Positions 10,523-19,464 of a stretch of 64,000 nt of DNA are shown here, piece by piece. The position numbers were made by a program, and so were the translations under genes. Positions within the stretch are counted from its first letter, which is position 1. Every line of letters starts with the position of its first letter. This DNA comes from Lithodes maja (Eukaryota > Arthropoda > Malacostraca > Decapoda > Lithodidae), in assembly GCA_037953745.1 (NCBI GenBank), contig JBAKBP010001585.1:62001-126000 (forward strand). The letters run 5' to 3'. Below the pieces are notes generated by a model. That model was not told where the DNA came from and did not search any database. It saw only the letters and a program-made list of their open reading frames with translations.

Positions 10523-10633
10523 TTAATAGTTATGGCCGCCGCAAGCATGAATCCTTCCAAATGCTTGAGTTTCGTAATATTCCGATACAGTACATATCTC
10601 TGCAATTAAATGGCCTAATCTAGGTTATATATA

Positions 10634-11621
10634 CAGCGTGTTTCCGAACTTTACCGACAAACTTTGTGGGTTAATTGATGGGGAGATCCGAAATATAAAT
10701 GCCTAAGTAAAAATAATAACGTAAACGTACTGTATTATAAGAGAGGTACAGGACCTGCTAGCAGAAAATGCTGACAACACTGGTGTAAAATGATAAACAG
10801 AGGCTTTACCGTACTGGTTGTGACGAAGGCAACGCCGTAGCCAAGTGTCCGAACGGTTAACAAAACAGTACAGTATCTCAATCACGGGATTAGATCAGAT
10901 CCGTAGGCTTCGAATTATTGAACCCGAGGCTGTGGGACAACTCCTAGCTCAATACTGTATGAACCCTACTACCCAAACGAACCATCGGAACATGGACAGG
11001 CCCTAAGTATTCCATAATTTCAGTACTGTATTAGTAATGCTAAATCCTACGTTTTTTATGGATTATCGCTGGTGCCTGAATCATACCAAAACAATGCAGA
11101 ACTCAAGCTACAGACAGATACAGATTGACATAGTCAGGTCCGCTCGTAAGAGAAGCTTTAAAACCTTTCCTCGATTACCCGAGAAAGGACGGGGATGTGG
11201 GGGGTTGGTGAGGGTGGGGTGGGGGGAGATTTGACGTGTTCGTTCGTTCGGCCACAGGCTGTGGCTGTGTAGGCTATTCTGTTCACATAAATAGGGCGTT
11301 GCCTTTATCACAGCCAGTAATATCTCTGTTTAGCATAGGATAAGCACAAAAGTGCTAAGCTCCATTGAACAAATGTTTTCCGTTTCATATGTCTTCCATA
11401 ACATTATTCATGCTAAGTATGATTTGTACTTTGCATTGACAGTTATTAACGACTTCATATTCTTTTTTCAAGTTATATAAACTCGTTGTTAGCAGTTTCT
11501 GCTAGCAGGTCCTGTACCTCTTATAATGCATTAACGTTATATTTTTAATTAGGCATGTATACTTAGATTCTGTTCATCTATTAACCCACAAAATTTGTCG
11601 GTAAAGTACAGAAACACGCTG
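10634..11621. mobile_element. non-autonomous TA-flanked DNA element with ~140-bp TIRs (Tc1/mariner-type)
   Basis: The left end CAGCGTGTTTCCGAAC at 10634 and the inverse right end at 11621 are each flanked by TA (10632-10633 and 11622-11623). The inverted repeats extend about 140 bp, including TTACCGACAAA, GTGGGTTAAT and GGTACAGGACCTGCTAGCAG, at roughly 80 percent identity by eye. The 988-bp unit has no transposase frame, so it would depend on a related enzyme. TA target and TIRs suggest Tc1/mariner; the superfamily is inferred. The flanks match the unbroken repeat at 5983-6075, supporting these boundaries. Confidence 0.82.
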
Positions 11622-11625
11622 TATC

Positions 11626-11627
<2 letters not shown>

Positions 11628-11660
<33 letters not shown>
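11628..11660. repeat. (TA)n microsatellite
   Basis: Alternating TA run immediately right of the TA-flanked element, in a TATATA-rich site also present at the unbroken paralogous site near 6000. Confidence 0.9.
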
Positions 11661-12360
11661 CAAGAGGCACTACTCACTGTTATCTTATGAATGGTGAAGA
11701 CTAGAACATTGTACATCAAGTTGCTCTCTTTTGAGGTGGAACAAAAAATTGTTTGTTTGGTCTCGTGACCTAGACTTGTCCAATTGCGCCGCTGCCATAC
11801 CGCCGACTACGGCTACAACTTGTTCAGTCATTCAACTACTATTTATTGATTATGGATTGTTATTGATAATATCACTGATTTATTTCACTAATGTAACCAT
11901 TCTTGAGTCACTGTGTCCACTGCTTTCATATATAATTTTGGACTGCAGAAAATCACTGATTGCTTGCTTTGACTGTGACGAAAGCATGAGCTAGTTGAAT
12001 GACTGACTGACTGACTGACTGACTGCTTGTTGCTTTGTGTTTCGCTGACCGCCCGCTATGACAACTAAATTTTCTCTAGCGCAGTTTTTGGTGCTTTATT
12101 AGCCCTGTAATAACTCCAGGAGCTCAGATGGCCATTTGGTGTGCGAGGTGAAGACTCAATTTGCCCACCCCAGGGCGGCCATCTAGTGGGGATGGGATAA
12201 TAATAGCAATAGTGGATCTTGATAAGTTATTTTGCTTTTATATTGTCTTTGTCCAAGTTTTTGTTTGTTTAATTTGCAAGTTTTACATTTTAAGATAATA
12301 TTTAATAAATACAATACCTCCAGCTATGGGGTATGGTGGCTGAGTATATACCTAGATACC
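11661..12360. other. non-coding spacer with a (TGAC)n run
   Basis: It starts with the second half of the repeat shared with 6020-6075 and contains a GACT/TGAC tetranucleotide run at about 11999-12025. I see no gene or element boundary. Confidence 0.6.
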
Positions 12361-12427
12361 GGTACCGCAGTGGCAGTATCGTAACCAATGAGGTTTAGTT
12401 TTCCGAGTGACGTATCTGCTACTGCTG
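12361..12427 (+). ncRNA. U4-snRNA-like 5' domain (pseudogene or snRNA-derived repeat head)
   Basis: The segment CGCAGTGGCAGTATCGTA at 12366 followed by ACCAATGAGGTTTA and TTCCGAG matches the 5' part of animal U4 snRNA, including the AATGAGG/CCGAG kink-turn that binds the 15.5K protein. The first 17 bases can pair with GACGTATCTGCTACTGCT at 12409-12426, closing a hairpin around the kink-turn. This pairing is more extended than in normal U4. The 3' half of U4 and an Sm site are not recognisable downstream, so this is probably a truncated or chimeric copy, not a working gene. Confidence 0.5.
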
Positions 12428-12714
12428 AAGGCCCAAAACACGGTTAAAGTTTTCAATTCCATCTTTGCCTAGTACTTGCGACACCTCGGTTGGGTTACCT
12501 TCTTAGGAAGGTAATCAAGTCGTACCCCACCTGCTCGTGGTGACCTCGCAAACACCCATTTCTATTTATTTTTTCCATTTGTTCTTTTTTCAAGATAGGG
12601 TGACACAAACGGGGACGGCGCTACCTGAGTTTATCCCAGGTAGTAGTTTAATTTTACTGTAATTTTATTAAGTGTTTTGTATATTTTTAACTGTAGGCTA
12701 CATAAATATAAACA

Positions 12715-14085
12715 ATGGCCGGCCAAGGCAAACGGAGGCAGAGTTTATTGGGAGATGAAGAGAGCTATGAATTTGAGGGATTTCTGACAGAGGGTAATGA
12801 AGTGGAGGATCAATTGACTGTGGTGAAGAGACAGATGATGGGTCTGTTAAGATGGAAGGGAGTTATGGAGAATTGGAGGAGAGATATAGTGTGAAGGTGG
12901 AGTCACTGACAGAAATATGTGGAGCCAGTTCAGTAGCAACTGCAGATGGGCCATTAATTGCTAACCTAGATGCTGTGATAAGGAAAGTAGATGAGCTGGA
13001 GGCAGAGAACATGGCACTCAAGGAGCAGCTAAAGGAGTATGAGGGCCATTTAAGTGAGAAAGTAAAGGGAGTAATAAGTGAGGAGAAAAATGAGTGGACA
13101 AGGGTGGGGAATGCTAAGGTGGATGCATTGGAAGAAATCATGAAGGAGCAGGTGGAAGAGAGAAAAAGAGAAAAGAGAGTTTGAGAAGAATGTAGTGCAG
13201 GTTTTGAAGAGCAAGGAAAAGGTAGTGAGGGAAACAGTAGATAGAGGTAAAAGCATAATAATTTTTGGAGACATTGAAGAACATTTAGCAGATATGAGGG
13301 AGAGAAGGGGAAGGGATGAGGACAAAGTAAAGAAAATATTGGAGTGTCTAGACGAAGGCTGTGATTGGGGGAGAGAACTGGACGAAGTAAGACGGCTAGG
13401 AAGATATAAAAAGGGTGAGATGAGACCGATAAAAGCAGAGTTTAAATCTAGGTCAGTGGTTGAAGCATTAACCATTGTAAGCTGGAGGCTAAATAGTTGT
13501 ACTGGAATGAAACATATTAGGGTGAAAAAGGACTTAAGCATAGAGGAAAGGGAAAAGTTGAGAGAAGTTCAAGCAAGGGCTGACGATGAAAATCGAAAAT
13601 TGTCAGATGAGGAGAAAAGGATTTTTTTTTGGAGAGTAAAGGAAGGGAAACTAAAGAAGTGGTACACTCAGAGTCAGAAAGAACGGAAAATATGAGGAGA
13701 AATGAACAAGGAGACAGTGAGTCAGGTAGTGGATCAAATCGGGGACAAGGAGATAGTGAGGGAGGAGCAGGAGATAGACACAGTGAGTCAGGTAGTGGAT
13801 CAAACCGAAGACAGAGAGATGGTGAGGGAGGAGCAGGGGATGGAGGCGGTGAGTCAGGTAGTGGATCAGCCCGAGGGCGGAGAGATGGTGAGGGAGGGGC
13901 GGGAGATTGTGGAGGGGGGGGGGGGGGGGGGAAGAATAGAACTAGCAGGGAATGTGGAGGTAGGTCAGGGAGGGGATGGAAGAGGAGGTGAACCTGATGG
14001 GAGGCAGGGAGGGAAGAGAAACAAGGAGGAGGATTCCAATATACTGTGCTACTACACTAATATAGATGGAACAGTAAAAAGGTAG
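12715..14085 (+). pseudogene. LINE-C ORF1 (coiled-coil, nucleic-acid-binding type), frameshifted
   Basis: ORF1 of a CR1-like LINE, probably an RNA-binding chaperone-like protein. It begins at the ATG at 12715 (MAGQGKRRQSL) and shifts frame near 12890. It continues in 12852-13184 with a coiled coil (ELEAENMALKEQLKEYEG), shifts again near 13180, and continues in 13195-13695 with a conserved block (GRYKKGEMRPIKAEF ... WRLNS ... HIRVKKDLS) ending KRIFFWRVKEGKLKKWY. The same blocks in the same order are found in LINE-H ORF1 at 51765, so the two LINEs are one family. The C-terminal part (13702-14085) holds a 66-bp tandem repeat. At least three frame breaks make it non-functional. Confidence 0.72.
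13717..13914 (+). repeat. 66-bp tandem repeat, three copies, in LINE-C ORF1
   Basis: GTGAGTCAGGTAGTGGATCA starts at 13717, 13783 and 13849. The unit encodes 22 residues (VSQVVDQ ... VREEQ) in one frame. A poly-G run follows at about 13912-13930. Confidence 0.9.
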
Positions 14086-14587
14086 AATTGGATGATATAT
14101 TAAGAAAGGATCAACCACAGATAGTCTGTTTGACGGAGACAAAGCTGAACCAGGACTTTGACAGCAATATAGTGTTTAGTGAAGGATATAATATATGGAG
14201 ATATGATAGAAAGGGAAAAAGGGGAGGTGGAGTGGCAGTATTAGTTAAGAACCCTATGACAGCAAAGCAAGTGGAGTTAAATAATGACAAGGCAGAAATA
14301 ATGGCAGTTGAACTCAATGATATAGAAGGAAAAAAGCTAGACATAGCAGTAGCTTACATGCCACCAAAGACCAGAGCATGGAGGGAGTTGGAGTTTGAGG
14401 AGATGGTCGAGGATATGATTCAGTCGTTGAGAAGATTGCTTTTAAGGAAGAATCGATTGATCTTGGTAGGAGATTTCAACTGTAGTGAGGTTGATTGGGA
14501 ATCGGGAGATGCAGGGCCAAATCAGAGATCTTGGGGAAGTCGGCTAGTGGAGTTGGTTACGGAAAATGTACTTGCACAACATGTGAA

Positions 14588-14592
<5 letters not shown>

Positions 14593-14634
<42 letters not shown>

Positions 14635-15555
14635 GAGACAATGAACGGAGGAAGGAAAAACACAGATAAAACAAAAAGGTCCATGTGCCTAAAGGCATCC
14701 TCCATTCATAAAATGTTTGTAACAACTGGATTTAAACATTTGTAGATTGTAAGTTTGTGGAAAGCAATTCGAGGGAAGTGAATTCCAAAGAGTAGTAGCT
14801 CTGGGGATAAATTAATTCTGATAAGCAGAAGTTCTGCATTGTGGAGGAGAAAGTGTAAATTCATGGGCGCTCTCAGCTGCCCTAGTTCTACGGGGAAAGA
14901 TGTGGAGAGGCGGCACAATTGAAGCAAGTTCCTCGGAACAATTGCTGTGAAAATATCTGTAGAATAATGCAAGGGATGCAACGTTTCTTCGTATGGATAA
15001 TGTAGGAAGGTCCTGTGTGATTGCAGGATTATTGATTAATCTAATAGCTTTATTTTGAATTTTGTCCAACTGCCTCAATGCAACCACTCCACTTCCACCC
15101 CACAGAGGTGAACAGTAATCCATATGAGAACGCACATGACTTTTATATATCACGGCCAACTGCTCATCAGTGAAGAATTCTCGAACTCTGTACAGGAGTC
15201 CCAGTTTTTTAGAGGCATTCTTAGCAATGCTTCTAACATAATGTGTCCAGCTCAAGTTAGTAGTTAATGTTACACCGAGAATGTCAATACTAGGGGAAGT
15301 GGGAATATTTACATCATTAAAAAATATATGGGAGTCAGTGAGATTCTGTCGGTTAGAAAATTGAATGTACTTGGTTTTCTGTGCATTAAAGGAAACTAGA
15401 TTCTTTTGTCCCCATCCATCAATTCTAGAAAGGTCCTGGTTCAGAGAAATTGCAGTGTTTATTTTTGAATTTATAAGATCGGGTTGGGTGACAGAATTGG
15501 TAAATGTGAAGGAACTGTGGAGTGTTGAGTCATCTGCGTTGCGTAGGAATGTATT
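14593..15555 (-). mobile_element. LINE-D: 5'-truncated LINE inserted in LINE-C
   Basis: A poly-T run at 14593-14630 is the poly(A) tail of a minus-strand LINE. The direct repeat GGATT flanks it at 14588-14592 and 15556-15560, a target-site duplication. Removing the insert joins HVKD to YDTRMRG of the host LINE in frame. The copy starts at its RT motif C, so it is strongly 5'-truncated, as is usual for target-primed insertion. Confidence 0.88.
14812..15540 (-). CDS. LINE-D reverse transcriptase C-terminal fragment
   Basis: Minus-strand translation begins at RT motif C (NADDSTLHSSF; first residue of YADD altered) and continues through FNAQKTKYIQF, IDILGVTLTTNLSW and the C-terminal region SHMDYCSPLWGG, LDKIQNKAIRLI, PRRTRAAESAHEF. 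A stop at 14812 precedes the remaining conserved ATTLWNSLPSNC block, so the copy is broken near its end. This C-terminal style is found in CR1/Jockey-group LINEs. It has no endonuclease or start codon and is not functional alone. Confidence 0.75.
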   Translation of the reverse strand, partial: NADDSTLHSSFTFTNSVTQPDLINSKINTAISLNQDLSRIDGWGQKNLVSFNAQKTKYIQFSNRQNLTDSHIFFNDVNIPTSPSIDILGVTLTTNLSWTHYVRSIAKNASKKLGLLYRVREFFTDEQLAVIYKSHVRSHMDYCSPLWGGSGVVALRQLDKIQNKAIRLINNPAITQDLPTLSIRRNVASLALFYRYFHSNCSEELASIVPPLHIFPRRTRAAESAHEFTLSPPQCRTSAYQN

Positions 15556-16128
15556 GGATTATGATACAAGAATGAGGGGTAATAACGAACCTTCTAAACT
15601 CGATCTGATTTTTTACAAAGGATCCTCACGAAATTAGTGATATAAACTATCTATGTCCTGTAGGTAAAAGTGATCACCTATTACTAAAATGGAAGTTGAC
15701 CTCGAGTAATGCCAATAGATTAGACAATAGCTACATAAATGACAGATTAAATTATAGTAAAGCTGATTATGTATCCTTGAAAAGATATTTAGAGGGAGTA
15801 GATTGGGATCTTATTTTGAAGGAACAGGACGTACAAGGTAAATATAGTAGATTCCTCGAAATTTATAGAGTAGGAACCAATCTGTTTGTCCCAAGATATA
15901 AAACTGGAAATTTTACTAAGCAGAAAGATTGGTTTAATTTGAAATGCAAAAGAGCTTTGGGTAGGCGTGATGCAGCTTGGGCTAGATTAAGAAGAAGGAA
16001 CACTGAGAGTAATCGGAATAAATATAAACAGGAGAGGAATAGATATGTTAACATAATTAGGCAAGTTAAAATGAACTATGAGAAGAACATAGTAAATAAA
16101 TGTGAAAGTGATCCTAGATTACCCCCTG

Positions 16129-17387
16129 GGGGTTAGGGAATAGAATATGCCCCACGTGCCTTCTGCGTGTCGTAAGAGGCGACTAAAGAGGTTGGGTCGG
16201 TGGGCTTGCGACCCCCACCCGGAAAAAATATCTAAGCAAAAAAAAACGAACGAACAGCCTCGGATGCGGACGGAACCAACGTTGACGAACCACGACCGAC
16301 TAAGGACATGCCTTCGGACATTCTGAGAATGGCTACATGGAATGTTAGTGGCATGAATGATGGCACAAAAGAGAGAGAGGTTCTGGAAGTGTTAGTGAAT
16401 GCCAGGCTGGATGTATGTGGAATGACAGAGACCAAATGGAAAGGTTCAGATGTGAGAGAGTGGGAGTGTGGAATGGGTGTGTGTGCTGGAGTGAGTGAAG
16501 GAACAGCGAGAGAAGGTGCATGTTTGTTTGTAAGTAGCAAATGGAAGGAATGTGTAAGAGAGTATGGGTCTGTGGGTTCAAGGATTGTGTGGGTGAGAAT
16601 GAAAGTAGGAATACAAACGTGGGTGATTGTATGCGTGTATGCCCCGACAGAGGATATACTTGAAAGAAAGAAAGAGGAGTTCTGGATGAATGTGGAGGCG
16701 TGCCTGGAGAAGTTTGACAAGAACGAAAGAATATTTCTGATTGGGGATATGAATGGTAAGGTGGGTGATAGGAAAGTTGAGGGAGTGGTGGGAGGGTGGG
16801 GGGTACCATCAGAGGTGAATGGGAATGGTAGTGCACTTGTGGACGTATGTGTGGGGAGGAGGCTGTGGATAGCCAACACCTTCTTCCGACACAGAATGAT
16901 CCACAGGTACACGTGGAAACGGATGTTGACGATGAAGGATAAGACAGTGGTGGAACAAAAGTCATTGATTGATTATGTATGTGTGGATGAACGAATGAAG
17001 AAATCTGTGATGGATGCTAGGGTGTATAGGGGTATTGGAGGGGGTCTGTCTGATCATTATGTAGTGGTAGCTAAGGTTAGGATACAAAAGAAGTGGGTGA
17101 GGAGAGCGGGAGGGAGGCGAGAGGAGGGTGGAATGGTGAGGAGGGTGGAGAGGTTGCAGGAGGAGGAAGTCAGGGAGGAGTACAGGAGAGCAGTGGAAAG
17201 ACGACTAGGTGGGTTCGACCTGGAAGTTATGGAGGAAGTGGAGGAGATGAGCAAGGTGTTTAAGGAGGAGATCTGTGCAGCATGTGAGGAGGTGTGTGGA
17301 GTGAGGAGAAGAGGGAGGGGAGTGAAAGGTACAGCATGGTGGACAGAAGAGGTAAGAATAGCTGTGGAAGAAAAGAAGAAAGCATAT
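16129..17387 (+). mobile_element. RTE-like LINE 5' portion, truncated by Gypsy LTR
   Basis: It starts after the LINE-C fragment with a leader containing CTTCTGCGTGTCGTAAGAGG and ends abruptly at the LTR TG at 17388. The leader resembles the 5' region seen in RTE-type elements (from memory, not searched). The RT is not found on the other side of the Gypsy element, so the 3' part is lost from this locus. Confidence 0.65.
16308..17387 (+). pseudogene. RTE-like LINE endonuclease, 3' truncated
   Basis: The ATG at 16308 opens an apurinic-endonuclease domain: MATWNVSGMND, VCGMTETKWKG, WVRMKVG, VCVYAPTED, FLIGDMNGKVGD, GVPSEVNGNG, LWIANTFF, SLIDYVCVDER, GGGLSDHYVVVAKV. A charged linker ends with the TAWWTEEVRIAVEEKKKA block that normally precedes the RT. 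The frame then runs into the Gypsy LTR and stops at 17453, giving a short LTR-encoded tail. Without the RT it cannot function. RTE/CFDP2-like similarity is from recalled motif style. Confidence 0.78.
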
Positions 17388-19184
17388 TGTTACGGCTGGA
17401 TCGGCAATACATATTCGGGATTCTTGATCGTAGGACAGAAATGGCTTATGTGACAACGACACGCTCGATTCCAGTCCCAAATACTATATGCTCCAGACAA
17501 CAAAAGCACCAACGCCCTACAGAGTTATCGTCTATGGTAACGAGGTACCTTAACTCGGCGAAAGTGTACAACAGGGGTAGGCTATGAGGCTAAACTCCCT
17601 CAGACATTTATAGGTTACGTTATGACTAAAGAAATGCAATACTCAAGAAACTACGTTAATATTAAGCCTCTAATAATGTAGAATAGAAGCAGGCTAAAGG
17701 TATGACAGTGAAATGCTAAATGACAAATGTACACGCCTACTTGAAAGCGCGTGCACTAGAATAACTGTCCCCTACTAACATGCACTAGCATGTAGCATAC
17801 AAGATGTTCATGACCCAGTAGATACCTAATAATACACATGGAAGGAACATAAATAGTAGTCACTTATTATAAGAATGAATCTATACTTGGAATAACTAAA
17901 AGGTTGCAGGCAACAGTACTGCGCCGGTAGCCTACTACCGCATAGGCTACTTCGCTTCTCTCACTCTGTCTCCCCTCTGAGTCCGTATGCGCCCTACGCA
18001 ATAGAACTCCGGAAACAGCAGCAAAACGACAGTGCAGTTAATTGATACATGAAAGTATTAATAGTGTTGTCTAGTGTGTGAGTAATGTGTATTGTAAAGT
18101 GTTACATACATAAACTTAAAGAGAGCTGCAATGCATAGTAAAATAAAGATATCACCCACTCATCATCCCCATGTGTTCTAGCTAGCAGGCCAAGTCACAG
18201 GAACAACGAGTCCCAGCACCGAAAGCGAGAACCCAGGAAAAGACTGCAGAGAACACAAGGACAGATAAATTACGTTACTCTACTATACCGGCACTACGAG
18301 CGAGCTGTAGTCTCTGGTACTGCACTCGCTCCTGGCTCGGTAGGCAAATCAAGGCTAAGTCCTCGCCCCTCTACAGACAACTCCTGGGCATGGTCGGGCT
18401 CTTACACATGGCACTAGTCTAGTCACAAATTGGATGATGAGCTGGGCATATAACTCGTGAACATGTAGAACGTTCACCAACTATCCTCATCAAGAAGATC
18501 GCTGTTCACATTAACCCCTTAAATCTAATACATGTAAATATATGCTTGTCCTAAGAGTAATACGAGAGGTGAGTGCTGAAACTCCTTTAGGACCTCAAGG
18601 GAAGGGTATGCATTTAAATAGAGAGAAGAATGAAATGAGAGTAATGTCGTCAGAGAGAAAGAGTGCAACCGTGAGAAATTGGGAGAGAGGGCAAGGGATG
18701 TTAGAATCTCAAAGGTTCTAGGCAACCTGATCATGGAACACACAGCGAGCCTCCATGCAATGTGCAGTACGACAACATGGGCAACCCAGGCAGCATAGGC
18801 AGGCGGCAATGTACTACCAACCCTGTCGCACCTAGCTATAAGCGCAGGGCTGCCAACCGGTCCATACGTCTGGCAACCATTGCTACCCTCTCGCTCTGAA
18901 GTCTAACTCACTCTCTCTCTCTGAATTCCTATTGTCTTATCTATCAACTTCTCTATTGATACTACATATTAAATGGAAGGTCTCGACATGGCTTAAAACA
19001 AAACCCACCACTGGTTAGCAAATGACGAGACCTTTGCAGAGATACAAAGAACATAGTTATACGTTGTCACACTCAATATAAGCAGCCAGCACGGCACAGC
19101 GGCACACGGCACCGCACCGCGGCGGCACAGTGGAGTACCAAGGAGTACAATCAGGTTGCGTTGCTACGCACTGGGTGCGTCACA
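17388..19184 (-). repeat. 3' LTR of the Gypsy element
   Basis: 1797 bp, starting TGTTACGGCTGG and ending GTGCGTCACA on the plus strand. Near-identical to 24853-26663; it lacks the 20-bp C-rich insert present there at about 26345. Confidence 0.94.
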
Positions 19185-19196
19185 GCCCCCCCAAGA
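19185..19196 (-). other. polypurine tract candidate
   Basis: On the element strand the sequence CTTGGGGGGGC immediately precedes the 3' LTR TGTGACG. A purine run at this place normally primes plus-strand DNA synthesis. Confidence 0.65.
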
Positions 19197-19464
19197 TTTT
19201 AGATAATCGACCTTAGAAGCATTATCAAAATCTGACAGGCAACCAACCGACCTGCTACCCTTAGCTGCCACTAATTGCAAAAGGTGCACAACAACTGAAG
19301 TGTGAATTATACATAAAACACAATATCGCATGCATCATGCTACAACAATAAAGACTTACAAAACTAAAAAAAAAATTCTCGTTTATTTTATTGTTTTATA
19401 ATCTTTTTGGACGGCGTTATGATAGCCTAATTTTACTCCTGCTCAACCCACACACCGTGCACGA

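Larger units (their letters stand above)
6118..10526 (+). mobile_element. complete piggyBac-family DNA transposon
   Basis: The element is bounded by TTAA at 6118-6121 and TTAA at 10523-10526, the piggyBac target sequence. Inside these are terminal inverted repeats starting CCCTTCAACCCCGG (left) and CCCTCCAACCCCGG (right, reverse complement), 13 of 14 identical. It holds one intact transposase gene in the left two thirds, then a 177-bp tandem array and an A/T-rich right end. Unit length is about 4.4 kb. TTAA target, TIR and DDE transposase together make the assignment firm. All parts needed for movement appear present, so it may be recently or currently active; that is inference. Confidence 0.93.
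14041..16128 (+). pseudogene. LINE-C ORF2 endonuclease region, split by LINE-D and truncated
   Basis: Endonuclease part of a CR1-like LINE. Motifs before the insertion: CYYTNIDG, ELDDILRKDQPQIVCLTETKL, GGGVAVLV, VAYMPPK, LILVGDFNCSEVDW, LVTENVLAQHVKD. LINE-D interrupts at 14593-15555. Reading resumes with DYDTRMRGNNEPSKLDLIF, shifts frame near 15625, and continues GKSDHLLLKWKL and the basic linker up to KCESDPR at about 16117. The RT is missing: the copy ends where the RTE-like LINE begins. A frameshift also separates the ORF start near 14085. Non-functional. Confidence 0.8.

Noticed and set aside
10840..10940. tRNA-like boxes inside the TA-flanked element (TAGCCAAGTG... and GGCTTCGAATT)
   Set aside because: Box B deviates from GGTTCGANNCC and no cloverleaf can be closed; probably chance.
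16232..16965. Minus-strand frames rich in Ser, Thr and His opposite the RTE-like endonuclease
   Set aside because: They are antisense shadows of the plus-strand endonuclease, which has recognisable motifs.
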